DNA from: Streptococcus halotolerans
GTDB lineage: Bacteria > Bacillota > Bacilli > Lactobacillales > Streptococcaceae
NCBI RefSeq assembly: GCF_001598035.1
Contig: NZ_CP014835.1
Coordinates: forward strand, 1,272,501 to 1,336,500
Direction: 5' to 3'
DNA length: 64,000 nt
In this document: one piece after another, positions 10,012 through 20,695 of the stretch
Position numbering within the stretch: the stretch's first letter is position 1
Layout of the letters: each line of letters starts with the position of its first letter
Translations under genes and position numbers: made by a program
The notes under the pieces: generated by a model
Databases searched by the model: none
What the model was told of the DNA's origin: nothing
What the model saw: the letters and a program-made list of their open reading frames with translations, nothing else

Positions 10012-11673
10012 TTATTTTTTATAAGCGTGCGTGAAGTCTGTACTCAAACCAGTTGAATTACGGACGAGTCCCTTAATAGCTGGATTTTGCAATGATTCTG
10101 TACTACGGAAGTACAATGGGTTATAGAAAGCATGATCATAAAGAGCTTTCTCAGCAGCTTTATAATTATCAGCTGACGCTTTTTTATCTAAAGCATTTTT
10201 ACCGATAGCTTCTTCGTATGCTTTATCATATTCTTCACTGGTGAACTTACCGTAATTGTATGAGGCATCAGATGTGAACATACCATAGAAAGTTGATCCT
10301 TCTGGATAGTCACCACCCCAAAGTGCTATTGCAACTTCAAAGTTTTGGTTCTTCGTATCTTCCAAACGTTGTTTAAATGGTACGAATTTCTCTTCGACAG
10401 TCAATCCTGGAAGAGCATCTTCCCAAGTTGATTTTAAATAATCTAGTGTATTTTTAGCAACTGGAGAATCAGCATCAGATGTAACCGTAATGGTGAGTTT
10501 GTCTTCTCCGATTTCTTTTAGGCCAGCTTCGAATAATTTTTTAGCTTCTTTAGCGTCGTATGAGTAGCCTGGAGCAACGTGTTTTGTTAAATCTGTACCA
10601 TCTTCCAAAGCTGCTAGTCCAGTAGGTGCCAAGGCAGTAGCTGGTTTTGATCCAGTGTCAACGGCAGCTTTGACAACTCCCTCACGATCTGTCGCAAGGT
10701 TAAGGGCTTTACGAATATTTTCATTAGCTAAAGCTTTAACTTCACCTGTTTGGTTATAAACCATATAAGCTGAAGTAGCTTCTGGAACAGTTACAAGTTC
10801 TTTACTATTTTTGTTGGCATTATAAATAGCAGTTGTTCCTGAGATATTGGCTGCATCCAAGTCACCTTGTTTGTACATTTGGACCGCTGTATCTGGTTTT
10901 TTAACGACTTGGATATTTACCGTTTCTGTTTTGACATTTTTAGCATTCCAGTAGTTTTTATTTTTAACAAGCTTGAATTTATTGTTAGAACCGTTCCAGC
11001 CTTCGACTTTATAAGGACCTGAATAAAGTTGTGATTTAGAATTTGTTCCATAGTCTTTTCCAGTTTTTTCAACAAATTCTTTCTTCTGAGGCATGAAGTT
11101 TGTGAAAGCAAGATACTCCATGAACTGAGGTGTCGGACTTGTTAAAGTAAAGATGACTTTATTTCCATCAGCTTTAACACCAAGTTTGTTCAAATCTTTT
11201 TCGTCACCTGAATTGATTTTATCAGCGTTTTCAAGATGTGATTCTGTTGCAAGATAAGCATACTCAGAAGCTGTTTTAGGATCTACCATACGTTGCCATG
11301 AATAAACAAAATCTTCTGCCGTTAAATCACTGCCATCTGACCATTTTAAGCCATCACGAAGAGTTGCTGTATAGGTGAGACCATCCTCAGATACTTCAAC
11401 TTTTTTAGCTAAATCCGGCTCTGTGCCACCTTTACCATCAAGGCGAAGTAGGTTACTTCCTGAGTTACCAATCGCCATGTTGGAATAGGTGTCTGTATTT
11501 TTAGATAAATCCAATGTATTGATTTCAGTTGGAATTGACCAATTGATAACACTCTTATCTGAAGCAGACGAAGATGATTTTCCACCGCCACAAGCAACTA
11601 ATACAGCCGTTGATGTCAGAGCAACTGCTCCTAAACCAACACGCTTCCAATTTGTTTTTGAAAACATTGACAT
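10012..11673 (-). CDS. oppA: oligopeptide-binding lipoprotein OppA (system 1)
   Basis: 553 residues, SBP_bac_5 family. Lipoprotein signal peptide with lipobox LVAC, C28 being the lipidated cysteine, then a Gly/Ser linker. The body has family marks such as TYTATLRDGLKWSDG (residues ~109-123). It captures peptides outside the cell for OppBCDF. Start chosen at 11673 because AGGAGG stands 7 nt before it; an upstream in-frame ATG at 11697 would overlap that site. First gene of the operon. Confidence 0.94.
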   Translation of the reverse strand: MSMFSKTNWKRVGLGAVALTSTAVLVACGGGKSSSSASDKSVINWSIPTEINTLDLSKNTDTYSNMAIGNSGSNLLRLDGKGGTEPDLAKKVEVSEDGLTYTATLRDGLKWSDGSDLTAEDFVYSWQRMVDPKTASEYAYLATESHLENADKINSGDEKDLNKLGVKADGNKVIFTLTSPTPQFMEYLAFTNFMPQKKEFVEKTGKDYGTNSKSQLYSGPYKVEGWNGSNNKFKLVKNKNYWNAKNVKTETVNIQVVKKPDTAVQMYKQGDLDAANISGTTAIYNANKNSKELVTVPEATSAYMVYNQTGEVKALANENIRKALNLATDREGVVKAAVDTGSKPATALAPTGLAALEDGTDLTKHVAPGYSYDAKEAKKLFEAGLKEIGEDKLTITVTSDADSPVAKNTLDYLKSTWEDALPGLTVEEKFVPFKQRLEDTKNQNFEVAIALWGGDYPEGSTFYGMFTSDASYNYGKFTSEEYDKAYEEAIGKNALDKKASADNYKAAEKALYDHAFYNPLYFRSTESLQNPAIKGLVRNSTGLSTDFTHAYKK

Positions 11674-11713
11674 ATGATGTCCTCCTATGATGAGCATTAC
11701 TTTAATGAATTGA

Positions 11714-11722
11714 ATTATACCA
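11714..11722 (-). promoter_or_regulatory. extended -10 promoter of opp operon 1
   Basis: TGGTATAAT on the minus strand, about 40 nt before the oppA1 ATG. The -35 region at the normal distance (TCCTTT) is weak, which suits an extended -10 promoter. The rest of the 11674-11948 gap holds a loose GGCGG...CCGCC inverted repeat (11802-11840) and nothing else I recognise. Confidence 0.65.
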
Positions 11723-11948
11723 TACCCCTACTCGAAAAAGGAAGAGTAAAATGAAAAATTTTCTGAATTCTCCGTATTTTAAATAAAACAAGGCATGGAA
11801 TGGCGGTACTAGGTTTGGTCAAGAACTAGCCATTTCCGCCTATATCAAGGCATTTTCTCCCTATACTAAACCACTTCAACTCTGCTAAATATGTCGTTTT
11901 AGGATGATATTTTCTTTTTTTCTTACTATATATAGTTTTTGGCTATAA

Positions 11949-11974
11949 CAAAAAAAGCGATGCCTCGCTTTTTT
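11949..11974 (-). terminator. Rho-independent terminator of opp operon 2
   Basis: AAAAAAGCGA pairs with TCGCTTTTTT around a 4-nt loop (11951-11974). It is symmetric; on the minus strand the stem is followed by T7, directly after the oppF2 stop at 11976. Confidence 0.88.
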
Positions 11975-11975
11975 A

Positions 11976-12908
11976 TTATTTGTATGGATTTTCTAACTTA
12001 TATTTAGAAATTTCCGTCGGGCTTCCCCAAACGTAATGACCAGGCAACACCTCAACCATGCTTGGTTCCTCTGTATCATAATCATGTTGTTCTGGATCAT
12101 AAACGACCAATTCTTTCTGGCGCTCCAGAATTGGATCTGGAATTGGCACAGCAGATAATAAGGATTTGGTATATGGATGAATTGGATTTCTGAACAATTC
12201 TTCAGTCTCAGCAACTTCGACAATAACACCCTTATAGATAACAGCTATTCGATCCGAGATAAATCTTACTACTGATAAATCGTGTGCAATGAAAAGGTAA
12301 GTTAGTCCTTTTTCTTCCTGCATCCGTTTTAAAAGATTGAGCACTTGAGCTCGAACGGAAACATCTAAAGCTGATATCGGTTCGTCTGCAATAATGAATT
12401 CTGGATCCATAACCAATGCACGAGCGATACCAATCCGCTGACGTTGTCCTCCTGAAAACTCATGAGGATAGCGTGTTAAATGTTCCGAAAGCAAACCAAC
12501 TTCGGTCATCATTTTAGCGACTTTATCTTGACGGTCCTTATCATCTTTAAAAAGTCCAAAATTATATAATCCTTCAGAAATGATATAATCCACTGTCGCA
12601 CGTTCATTCAAACTAGCTGCAGGATCCTGAAAAATCATTTGAATCTTTTGGAGCATTTCTCTCTCATCTGATTTAGACAGTTTCTTATTAATCACTTTTC
12701 CATCGTAGACAATCTCACCACTACTGGTATCATTTAGTCCAATGATTGCCCGACCAATCGTTGTTTTCCCAGAACCTGACTCTCCTACTAAAGAGAATGT
12801 TTCTCCTTTATTGATAAAGAAATTCGCATTCTTGACGGCAACAAATTTCTTTTTGCCTTCACCGAAAGAGATTTCCAAATCTTTAATGTCAACTAATTTC
12901 TCTGGCAT
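11976..12908 (-). CDS. oppF: oligopeptide ABC transporter ATP-binding protein OppF/AmiF (system 2)
   Basis: 310 residues, as AmiF (308 in pneumococcus, from memory). Walker A GESGSGKT (42-49), signature [15 protein letters not shown], Walker B FIIADEP, and the oligo_HPY tail [17 protein letters not shown]. The ATG overlaps the end of oppD2. Energises uptake of peptides, including signalling peptides in streptococci, with OppD. It resembles OppF1 closely, so the two operons are paralogous. Confidence 0.93.
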   Translation of the reverse strand: MPEKLVDIKDLEISFGEGKKKFVAVKNANFFINKGETFSLVGESGSGKTTIGRAIIGLNDTSSGEIVYDGKVINKKLSKSDEREMLQKIQMIFQDPAASLNERATVDYIISEGLYNFGLFKDDKDRQDKVAKMMTEVGLLSEHLTRYPHEFSGGQRQRIGIARALVMDPEFIIADEPISALDVSVRAQVLNLLKRMQEEKGLTYLFIAHDLSVVRFISDRIAVIYKGVIVEVAETEELFRNPIHPYTKSLLSAVPIPDPILERQKELVVYDPEQHDYDTEEPSMVEVLPGHYVWGSPTEISKYKLENPYK

Positions 12909-13975
12909 TATTGTTCAACCCTTTCTTTTCCTAGTTTTTGTGAAATTTTCGAATGTAAATCTTGTATCATTTCTGGTTTATCAACGTCTGGTGCATCTGG
13001 GTGTAACAGCCAGGTCTTGGCCCAGTGGTTATCATTAACATAAAATTTTGGCGCTTCTTCTTCAAAGTCAATTTGCATGGCATAACGAGAACGTGGCGCA
13101 AAGGCATCTCCTACAATTGGCTTATACAACGATGGTGGAGCTCCTGGAATAGAGAATAAGACACCTGTTTCATCTGCTAGTTGCGGCAAACTAGACAATA
13201 AGCTCCAAGTATAAGGGTGGTGAGGATCATAGAAAATATCCTCAACTGTGCCGTATTCGACGATATCACCCGCATACATAACAGCCACTTTGTCCGCAAT
13301 ACTTGCTACTACCCCTAAGTCGTGTGTAATAAATATAGTTGTGAAACTATATTCAGCTTGCAAATCTTTAAGCAACTTAATGATTTGAGCTTGGATGGTA
13401 ACATCCAAAGCTGTTGTAGGTTCATCACAAATAAGAATATCAGGGCGACAGGCCAAAGCAATCGCAATAACAATACGCTGACGCATTCCTCCTGAATACT
13501 GGAATGGATACTCTTTAAAACGTTTCGCCGCTTCTGGAATACCAACACTTTCCATGTAGTCAATCGCCATTTTTTTAGCTTCAGACTTAGACTTTCCTTG
13601 ATGCTTAATAATGACTTCTGTAATTTGACTACCAATTGACTTAATCGGATCTAATGAAGTCATTGGATCTTGGAAAATAGTGGCAATTTTAGCACCACGA
13701 ATCTCTTCCCAATCCTTATGACTCTTTAGACTTGATAACTCTTTTCCACGGTAATTAATCGATCCACTAGCAATACGGCCATTACTTTCTAGCATCCCAG
13801 TGAATGTTTTTGTTAATACTGATTTTCCGGAACCAGACTCACCGACAACTGCCAGGACTTCGCCTTCAATAAGGTCAATTGAGACACCTCTAATGGCAGT
13901 CAAAACACGATCACGCACATCAAATTCAACAACAACATCTTTAGCACTTAATATAACATTATCTGTTTTTTCCAT
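12908..13975 (-). CDS. oppD: oligopeptide ABC transporter ATP-binding protein OppD/AmiE (system 2)
   Basis: 355 residues, the same length I recall for pneumococcal AmiE. Walker A GESGSGKS (45-52), signature [15 protein letters not shown], Walker [13 protein letters not shown] and the oligo_HPY tail [14 protein letters not shown]. Follows oppC2 by 8 bp and overlaps oppF2, so it is in the same transcript. Confidence 0.93.
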   Translation of the reverse strand: MEKTDNVILSAKDVVVEFDVRDRVLTAIRGVSIDLIEGEVLAVVGESGSGKSVLTKTFTGMLESNGRIASGSINYRGKELSSLKSHKDWEEIRGAKIATIFQDPMTSLDPIKSIGSQITEVIIKHQGKSKSEAKKMAIDYMESVGIPEAAKRFKEYPFQYSGGMRQRIVIAIALACRPDILICDEPTTALDVTIQAQIIKLLKDLQAEYSFTTIFITHDLGVVASIADKVAVMYAGDIVEYGTVEDIFYDPHHPYTWSLLSSLPQLADETGVLFSIPGAPPSLYKPIVGDAFAPRSRYAMQIDFEEEAPKFYVNDNHWAKTWLLHPDAPDVDKPEMIQDLHSKISQKLGKERVEQ

Positions 13976-13983
13976 GTTATCTC

Positions 13984-14910
13984 CTATCTATGTGAACGCG
14001 GATCACTAGCATCTGCAAGGTTTTGCCCCACGATATATAGCGGTAAAGACACTAAAATCAAAGTCGTTAGCGGAATCCAAAAAAGGTATGAGTTATCTGT
14101 TAAGTAGGTTGAATAATTAGCAATAAGACGTCCCAGACTTGGCTCGGAAATCGGTAATCCAAGACCAAAGAAAGATAAGAATGCCTCAAAAGAAATATAC
14201 ATAGGTAACATCTGACTTACCAAGGTCATGATGACTGATACCAATTGCGGCAAGAGGTTACGAACCACCATCTTAGTCATCGGGGTTCCCAAGGTACGAC
14301 TGGCAAGGTTATACTCTAAATCGCGATAACGTAGCACTTGAACACGGATACTGTAAGCAATCCCTAACCATCCTGTAACACAAAAGGCAAAGATAAGGTT
14401 CCAAAAACCAGCACCAATTGAATAGGAAAGAACGATAACAATCAAGAGGAAGGGGATATTAGAAATAACATTGTAAACTTCTAGCATAATGCGATCAAAG
14501 CTTTTTGAAACGCCCCAAATACCACCTATAACCACACCGATAACTGTGTTAATCAAGGTCGCAATCACTGAAATCAAGATAGAATTTCTAGCACCATACC
14601 AAACACCATCAAATAATGATTGCCCATTCTTATCTGTACCAAACCAATACTCACTATTTGGCCAAATAAAACGTTTTGAAAAATCGTTGATATTGCTAAC
14701 ATCTTTAAAATCGTAATTGGCAAACATTGGGTAGATGAAACTCATCAAAATAATCGTGATCAGAATAACAAGCATAATAAGGGTCGACTTCTTAGCAAAA
14801 AACTGCCTGAAAACCGACTTCCAATAAGAATAAGCTGGTGAATCGATCACTTCTGCTGCTGAGGTATCTAATTCTACAAATGTAAATTTCGTTTTATCGA
14901 TTTGAGCCAT
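13984..14910 (-). CDS. oppC: oligopeptide ABC transporter permease OppC/AmiD (system 2)
   Basis: 308 residues, matching AmiD in size. N-terminal cytoplasmic tail, a first membrane helix ([21 protein letters not shown]), extracytoplasmic insert, then the BPD_transp_1 core; the EAA-type loop is near [20 protein letters not shown]. Its ATG overlaps the oppB2 stop (TAATG) with GGAGGT upstream, so the two permeases are translationally coupled. Confidence 0.93.
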   Translation of the reverse strand: MAQIDKTKFTFVELDTSAAEVIDSPAYSYWKSVFRQFFAKKSTLIMLVILITIILMSFIYPMFANYDFKDVSNINDFSKRFIWPNSEYWFGTDKNGQSLFDGVWYGARNSILISVIATLINTVIGVVIGGIWGVSKSFDRIMLEVYNVISNIPFLLIVIVLSYSIGAGFWNLIFAFCVTGWLGIAYSIRVQVLRYRDLEYNLASRTLGTPMTKMVVRNLLPQLVSVIMTLVSQMLPMYISFEAFLSFFGLGLPISEPSLGRLIANYSTYLTDNSYLFWIPLTTLILVSLPLYIVGQNLADASDPRSHR

Positions 14911-16409
14911 TATTTACCTCCTTTTGAAGTCAATCGAATACGTGGATCAAAGATGGTCATTAAAAGATCACCTAAGAGTAAAGCAAAAACAGATACAACT
15001 GTAAAGATAAAGACCAACCCAACAACCATTGAGTTATTAGCTGCACGTACAGAGTCAATCAACATTTTACCCATACCTGGGAAGGCAAAAATAGTCTCTG
15101 TTAAGGTTGCCCCAACGATTGTTAAAGCAATCGAACTTGGAATACCGTTCGAAATCGGCACCATAGCATTTTTAAACAAATGCTTTTGAGAAATTTCTGC
15201 CTCTGTGAGACCTTTAGAGCGAGCAAATCGCACATAATCACTAGCCTGTTGGTCTACCATATAGCGACGGAACCAAACCACAATCCCTGGAACGCTTAAA
15301 ATTCCTAAAACAAGGGCTGGTAGCACATAAGATAATGGACTAGAAGCACCTAAATTTGGAAAACTATCCGGTAGACCTAAGTTTGACCCAACAAAACGGA
15401 TGATATAAATCGTTGCGACACTCGGTAAGGCCAACATAAAGGTCATGAGACCTGTTGAGAAGCGATCAAATAGGCCATCTTTATAGCGAGACATCAGCAT
15501 ACCGATTGGTAGACCTACTGCATAGGCAATGATAACCCCTACAACACCAATGATAAAAGAGTTTTTGAGCATAGATGGTTCGCTATAATTATTCTGCGTC
15601 GCTGTGTAAGCATCGTTTTCACCGAAATTATGCTTCGCGCGCGAATCAGCTTTAGATGGTGACAAATAAGTTCTTGAATACATATTAATGGCCGACTGAC
15701 GTGTATTGCCATTTGGAAATGTCACTTCACTTTGAAGTGTTCTTCCTTGTCCTTGCGTGATAATACGTGTGACTGGTTGGTTGGCATAGGTTGGATACGA
15801 CAGTCCTAAGTTAAGTTTAAAAATATTTTGATGAATAAATGGAAAACTGCTGTTAAAATACATCAAATATTTGTGTTTTGTTCCCGAACCGACTAAAGCT
15901 GGTCCTACTGAAGGATCATTTTCAAATCGAACATAGCGTTCTAAATCAGGATTTGAAGCATCCTTTATTTTCCAAGGATGATCAACAACGATGAGGTTTG
16001 AATAGAAATTCCAAACACGTTCAATGATTGAAATGTCACGTGTCGCATAAAATTCTTTACTCTCTTTGAATTGATGCAATTGCCATTTGCCACCTGTTGA
16101 TTTCAGATATTTTTGATAATAGTTTTTATTGGTAGCCGTTGGCTTTGTTGTGACCTGCTTATACTCTTTAGAAGCTTTTGTTTGAAGCTCTTTAGTGGTT
16201 AAATAGTCGATATACCCCATCCGTTCAAAAATGGTATTTTCATAATTGGCTTTTTTATCCGGGGTTGTAATCATTTTATTGTAGTTAGGATCATTTTTAA
16301 AAATTAAACTTTTTGGCACCATGGTATAGACAATTGTATAGACCAAGGTGGTTACCAAAAAAATAGATACTAATGATCGCAAAACACGCATTAAGATATA
16401 TTTTTTCAT
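14910..16409 (-). CDS. oppB: oligopeptide ABC transporter permease OppB/AmiC (system 2)
   Basis: 499 residues, the long form typical of streptococcal AmiC/OppB. After the first helix ([20 protein letters not shown]) there is an extracytoplasmic insert of roughly 240 residues before the conserved permease core and EAA loop ([19 protein letters not shown]). The ATG at 16409 has TTGGAGA in front; the in-frame TTG at 16421 is part of that site, so I did not use it. Confidence 0.93.
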   Translation of the reverse strand: MKKYILMRVLRSLVSIFLVTTLVYTIVYTMVPKSLIFKNDPNYNKMITTPDKKANYENTIFERMGYIDYLTTKELQTKASKEYKQVTTKPTATNKNYYQKYLKSTGGKWQLHQFKESKEFYATRDISIIERVWNFYSNLIVVDHPWKIKDASNPDLERYVRFENDPSVGPALVGSGTKHKYLMYFNSSFPFIHQNIFKLNLGLSYPTYANQPVTRIITQGQGRTLQSEVTFPNGNTRQSAINMYSRTYLSPSKADSRAKHNFGENDAYTATQNNYSEPSMLKNSFIIGVVGVIIAYAVGLPIGMLMSRYKDGLFDRFSTGLMTFMLALPSVATIYIIRFVGSNLGLPDSFPNLGASSPLSYVLPALVLGILSVPGIVVWFRRYMVDQQASDYVRFARSKGLTEAEISQKHLFKNAMVPISNGIPSSIALTIVGATLTETIFAFPGMGKMLIDSVRAANNSMVVGLVFIFTVVSVFALLLGDLLMTIFDPRIRLTSKGGK

Positions 16410-16433
16410 TCTGTTCTCCAAAACTTGAAAGAA

Positions 16434-16456
16434 CTTTCTCTTGCGTTGAGAGAAAG
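16434..16456 (-). terminator. hairpin in the oppA2-oppB2 gap
   Basis: CTTTCTCT pairs with AGAGAAAG around a 7-nt loop, between the oppA2 stop (16479) and oppB2 start (16409). It lacks a T-run on the minus strand, so it is more likely an mRNA-stabilising or partial-attenuation element than a full terminator. Its position matches that of the twin hairpins in operon 1. Confidence 0.45.
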
Positions 16457-16478
16457 CTCTTTTCTTGTTTACTAAGCT

Positions 16479-18452
16479 TTATTTTGCTACATGATCAGCC
16501 AGTTCTTTAGTGGCTTTTTCATTTGATTTTTCGCGTTTAGCTTTCCAGCTCTCCAAAGCTTTTTGATAAGCCTCAGCTGTAACTGGCTTATCTAGAAGTT
16601 TTTGGTATTTATAATTAGTGCCGCCACCTTTAGTACCAACCCATGAGAATGGTGCTGAAAATGGTTGAATACGTGAAACTGATGGCGCACCTCCTAGTGA
16701 GACTGATGGAATAACTAGGGCACTATCGCTTAACCATGCCTGAGCTTTGGCATATTCTGTATAGCGAGCATCTACATCATCATTAATGGCAGCTGCTTTG
16801 TCAAGTTGAGCCTGGTATTCGCTTAAACCAACCTTATCAATGAGCTCTTTATTCTTAGCATCAACACCTAATCGCATTGTTGAAGCTGCTCCTTCTTCTG
16901 TAGAGAAGATGTCTAAGTAGGATGACGGATCGAGATAGTCTGGGCTCCAACCAGATATGGTAATATCATAGTCCATTTGCTCAGCAGACTCAGCCTCGTA
17001 TGTTGCTGCTAGGTATTCTTCTTCGGATTTTTCAAGAACATTTACCTGAACATTTTCTTTACCAAGGTTAGCTTCTACAGATTGTTTTAATGATTTAGCA
17101 CGTTGCACACCAAGTTCATCTGTCTGTGATACAACGGTGTCGATTTGAATAGGATAAGTAACGTCACTTCCAAGAGCTGCTTTTGCTTTTTCAAGTTCTG
17201 CTTTTGCTTTTTCTGGATTATAAAGACCGTTTTGAGCGTCTGTTAGATCAACACCTTTCCACTCATCGCCAAGTTTTTCCAGTTCACTGGTAACTGTGTC
17301 ACCGAAGTCTTTACCATCAATTTGAACAAACGTTGGTGGAACAAGGGTGTTACGCAAAGCCTTATCTTTAGCCTCTTCACCAGAAACCTGTGAATTCCAT
17401 GAAGCACGGTCAAAGGCAAAGGTTACTGCTTGTCGGAAGTCCTTGTTTTGAAGTGCTGCTTTGGTATCTTCCATTTGCTCTGGTGTTTTAGAAGTCATCT
17501 TATTGGCAGTACGGTTGACATTGAAGAAATACATAAAGGTTGATGCATTTTGTTGAGTGTAATAGATGTTCTTACCAAAGTCTTTAGAGGCCTTCTTATA
17601 GCTTGGTTGGTTTGGATACAGACGAGCATAGCTATATGAACCATCTTTGAAGTTGTTAAAGAGAGCATCGGGATCAGAACCATCAGAATAAGTCAACTTG
17701 ACATTCGTAATATGGACATTTTTAGCATCCCAATAATTCTCATTTTTAGTCATCTCTACAGATGACTTAGAAGTAATGGCACTTAGGGTATATGGACCGT
17801 TATACAATAAACTAGATGGATCAGTTGGGGCACCAAAGTTTTTCCCTTTAGATTTCAAGAACTCTCCATTTACAGGGAAAAGAATACCGTAGGTTGTTTT
17901 AGAATTCCAGAAACTTTCTGGCTTATTAAGGGTATATTGAACTGTATGTTCATCAATCGCTTTGACACCAACCTCTTTGAAATCCTTGATTTTTCCATCA
18001 AGATAATCTTTCAGACCTTTAACAGAATCTTCGACAACATAAAGCGCATCAGCTTTTTCGTCAGCAGCATGTTTTAATCCTGTCACAAAATCTTCAGCAG
18101 TTACTGGAGCGTACTCTTCGCCATCTGCTGTGTACCAGTATGCGTCATCGCGCAGTTTGTAGGTATAAGTCAATCCATCTTTAGAGACTGTCCAATCCTT
18201 AGCTAATGACGGAACCAGGTTACCATAGCGGTCATTTTCCAAGAGACCGTCAACAAAGTTAGACGTCAAGTCACTCGTTCCACTTGCATTAGCTGTGGTA
18301 TAATCTAACGTTTTAGGTTCTTCTGGATACACATAGCTATATGACATATCGCCTGATTTCTTTGAACCAGATTGATTGCCACAAGCTGCCAGAACTGATG
18401 TCGAAACAAGTGCAACACCAGCTAACACCATTAATTTCTTTTTACTTGTCAT
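16479..18452 (-). CDS. oppA: oligopeptide-binding lipoprotein OppA/AmiA (system 2)
   Basis: 657 residues, the long SBP_bac_5 form found as AmiA/OppA in streptococci. Signal peptide with lipobox LAAC, C24 lipidated. Family marks: TYTYKLRDDAYWYTADGEEY near residue 95-114 and VTAEDFVTGLKHAAD. In pyogenic streptococci and pneumococcus this protein feeds OppBCDF with peptides used for nutrition and for Rgg-type signalling (family knowledge). RBS GAGGAGTG stands before the ATG. A 69-bp gap with a hairpin separates it from oppB2. Confidence 0.94.
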   Translation of the reverse strand: MTSKKKLMVLAGVALVSTSVLAACGNQSGSKKSGDMSYSYVYPEEPKTLDYTTANASGTSDLTSNFVDGLLENDRYGNLVPSLAKDWTVSKDGLTYTYKLRDDAYWYTADGEEYAPVTAEDFVTGLKHAADEKADALYVVEDSVKGLKDYLDGKIKDFKEVGVKAIDEHTVQYTLNKPESFWNSKTTYGILFPVNGEFLKSKGKNFGAPTDPSSLLYNGPYTLSAITSKSSVEMTKNENYWDAKNVHITNVKLTYSDGSDPDALFNNFKDGSYSYARLYPNQPSYKKASKDFGKNIYYTQQNASTFMYFFNVNRTANKMTSKTPEQMEDTKAALQNKDFRQAVTFAFDRASWNSQVSGEEAKDKALRNTLVPPTFVQIDGKDFGDTVTSELEKLGDEWKGVDLTDAQNGLYNPEKAKAELEKAKAALGSDVTYPIQIDTVVSQTDELGVQRAKSLKQSVEANLGKENVQVNVLEKSEEEYLAATYEAESAEQMDYDITISGWSPDYLDPSSYLDIFSTEEGAASTMRLGVDAKNKELIDKVGLSEYQAQLDKAAAINDDVDARYTEYAKAQAWLSDSALVIPSVSLGGAPSVSRIQPFSAPFSWVGTKGGGTNYKYQKLLDKPVTAEAYQKALESWKAKREKSNEKATKELADHVAK

Positions 18453-19143
18453 AAAAACACTCCTCTATGTTTTGTCTTTTTCAAAACCAATGCGCATATG
18501 ATGATTTAGAAGTATTTTACCATAAATACCTAAAAAAAAAAAGATTCGTTCAGAAAATTCCACACATTGTATCCGCTTACCAATCTGTCGAAATATTTCC
18601 TAAAATTAAAATATGTTATAATAAGAAAATACCAAGCATTCCTTGTGCTATCTCATTCCAGAAGGCATACTGATAGCTTTTGCCACATAGGAAATGGCAA
18701 TAAACTAATCAGCCCTCTTACAGAGATTGTGCATTATGATTATAAAATATAAAACTTTTCAAAAAATGAGTTTTAGTCACTCCTTGCCTAGCAAAGACAA
18801 ATCGTTAATGAAAATCCATCCGTAAGACTAATGCTCTTAGGAGACACTTCGTCATAAATTGTCTTTTCATGTAACTGCTACCGGAAGTAGTGATAGATTA
18901 GAAATAGCCTTGGAATGGAAGTTCTGTTAAACTAATAGATGGGCGATGATGGAGCGATCAGGACAGTTGGCCTGCCGTTTGGTTAAGTTCTACTTCATTG
19001 ACAACGAAATAGCAGTACCCTGTCATTAGCTCATGAGGGCGAGTACTCTTGACTTTAGCACTCATGGCATCATTCATCTAATCGTTTTATTGTGTTTTGA
19101 AACTAACCAACATCATGGGTAACAAATCATTGTAAGGAGCATT
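18453..19143 (+). other. gene-free interval between oppA2 and dacA
   Basis: About 690 bp. On the minus strand an extended -10 box TGGTAAAAT (18514-18522) is the likely oppA2 promoter. On the plus strand there is a perfect TGTTATAAT (18614-18622) with no convincing -35 and no gene just after it. A weak hairpin TTGCCA...TGGCAA lies at about 18679-18702. A stop-free minus-strand stretch near 18960-19080 (starting MNDAMSAKVK) may be decayed coding sequence; I do not recognise it. Confidence 0.4.
18514..18522 (-). promoter_or_regulatory. extended -10 promoter of opp operon 2
   Basis: TGGTAAAAT on the minus strand, about 60 nt before the oppA2 ATG, with an A/T-rich stretch where the -35 should be. 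Same design as the operon 1 promoter. Confidence 0.55.
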
Positions 19144-20373
19144 ATGAAAAAAATCATTGTTTTTTTGAGTCTACTTATCTCTTTTTTACCTTCATTTGTG
19201 ACCGCAGATGAATTCAAGGCTAAGGCTGAGCATGCTATTGCTGTTGAAGCCCATACTGGGAAAATTTTATATGAGAAGGATGCGACGACTCCAGATGCCA
19301 TTGCCTCGATTACTAAAATATTAACGGTTTATATGGTTTATCAAGAAATTGACAAGGGTAATCTGACTTGGGACACTGAGGTTGAGATTTCTGATTATCC
19401 TTATCAGTTGACTGTCAATCCAGAAGCTAGCAATGTTCCCATGGAAGCTAGGAAATACAAGGTTAAAGACTTGGTCAATGCGACAATGATAGCCAGTGCT
19501 AATAGCGCAGCGATTGCTCTTGCGGAGCACATCGCAGGCAGTGAACCAAAATTTGTTGATATGATGTCTCAACAATTGAAGGATTGGGGCATTAGGGATG
19601 CTCAGCTAGTTAATGCTTCTGGACTCAATAACCAAATCCTAGGAGATCATATTTACCCTGGTTCTAAAAAAACCGATGAAAATATGATGATCGCAAAAGA
19701 TGTGGCTATTATTGCTCGGCATATTATCAAAGACTACCCCAATCTCATCAAAGTCAGCCAGCAAATAAACGCTGATTTCGACGGAAATTTGATGACAACC
19801 TATAATTATATGTTAGAAGGCATGCCCTACTATCGTGCCAGCGTCGATGGCTTAAAAACTGGTACCACAAAAAAATCTGGTGCATCTTTCGTGGCAACTT
19901 CTACTGAAAACGGCATGCGTATCATTACTGTGGTGTTAAATGCTGACAATGCTGACAAAGATGAATTCGCTCGTTTTAAAGCAACAAATGAGATCTTAGA
20001 TTATATTCGGGCTAATTTTGAGAAAAAGACTATTTTGAAGAAAGGGCAAACAGTTTATAGTAGCAAGGTTTCTGTTCGTGACGGAAAGAAAAAAACGGTA
20101 GAAGCTACCGCAGCTAGAGACTTAACTGTCATTCGTCCAATTAACCAAAAATCCAAAATCGTCTTTCAAGCTAATCAAAAGGAATTGGCTGCACCAGTGA
20201 AAAGCAAGACCAAGGTAGGCCACTTCGTTTTCCAAGACAAACATCTTGTCGGAGATGGCTATTTGGGGGATCTTCCAAAAGTAACTGCCCAAACCAAAAG
20301 TCCTGTTGAACGCAGCTTCTTCTTAAGAGTTTGGTGGAGTCATTTCGTTACTTATGTCAATGAACGTTTATAA
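19144..20373 (+). CDS. dacA: D-alanyl-D-alanine carboxypeptidase (low-molecular-weight PBP, DacA type)
   Basis: 409 residues. Cleavable signal peptide (about residues 1-21), then the peptidase S11 domain with the three active-site motifs: SITK (55-58), SAN (119-121) and KTG (239-241). A C-terminal PBP5-type beta domain follows, ending in an amphipathic helix (FFLRVWWSHFVTYVN) that attaches such enzymes to the outer face of the membrane. It trims the terminal D-Ala from peptidoglycan pentapeptides. RBS AAGGAGC precedes the ATG. Single-gene unit closed by a terminator. Confidence 0.95.
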   Translation: MKKIIVFLSLLISFLPSFVTADEFKAKAEHAIAVEAHTGKILYEKDATTPDAIASITKILTVYMVYQEIDKGNLTWDTEVEISDYPYQLTVNPEASNVPMEARKYKVKDLVNATMIASANSAAIALAEHIAGSEPKFVDMMSQQLKDWGIRDAQLVNASGLNNQILGDHIYPGSKKTDENMMIAKDVAIIARHIIKDYPNLIKVSQQINADFDGNLMTTYNYMLEGMPYYRASVDGLKTGTTKKSGASFVATSTENGMRIITVVLNADNADKDEFARFKATNEILDYIRANFEKKTILKKGQTVYSSKVSVRDGKKKTVEATAARDLTVIRPINQKSKIVFQANQKELAAPVKSKTKVGHFVFQDKHLVGDGYLGDLPKVTAQTKSPVERSFFLRVWWSHFVTYVNERL

Positions 20374-20375
20374 CT

Positions 20376-20405
20376 AAAAAAGCTCGCTAGATAGCGGCTT
20401 TTTTT
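20376..20405 (+). terminator. Rho-independent terminator of dacA
   Basis: AAAAAAGC-T-CGCTA pairs with TAGCG-GCTTTTTT, with one bulged base, right after the dacA stop codon. Confidence 0.85.
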
Positions 20406-20443
20406 ACTGATGATGTGAGTATCAAAGAAAATGCAATCATTTG

Positions 20444-20546
20444 ATACTCTTCGACAATAAAGGCAGGTGTTGTTGACTTGATTTGATAAATTTCAGTTCT
20501 CTCTGCCTTGGCGTCGCCTAGTCTGCTTTTGATTTTCATTGAGTAT
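20444..20546. repeat. MITE-like repeat, copy 1
   Basis: 103 bp, beginning ATACTCTTCGA and ending TTTTGATTTTCATTGAGTAT, which are imperfect terminal inverted repeats. It aligns over its length with copy 2 (27098-27201), including the inner TTGACTTGA and CTAGTCTG/CAAGTCTG blocks. No coding capacity. Its right end matches the terminal repeat of the IS630-type element at 44567-45174 at 18 of 21 bases. A 9-bp inverted repeat (AGTATCAAA...TTTGATACT, about 20418-20448) overlaps its left edge. Confidence 0.75.
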
Positions 20547-20695
20547 GACATATGAAACTAGAACAGGACCTATATCCCTAAAGAAAAGCATCACACTTAG
20601 ACAACACTTTCCTAATCTTTTCGACAACCATTCAGCGAACATACCCCACCAATATAATCACGTATAGCAGGGTTTTTCTTTCATTTTACGGTAAA

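Noticed and set aside
18467..18752. Two plus-strand frames of 61-68 codons after oppA2
   Set aside because: No ribosome site, low-complexity composition and overlap with the oppA2 promoter region.
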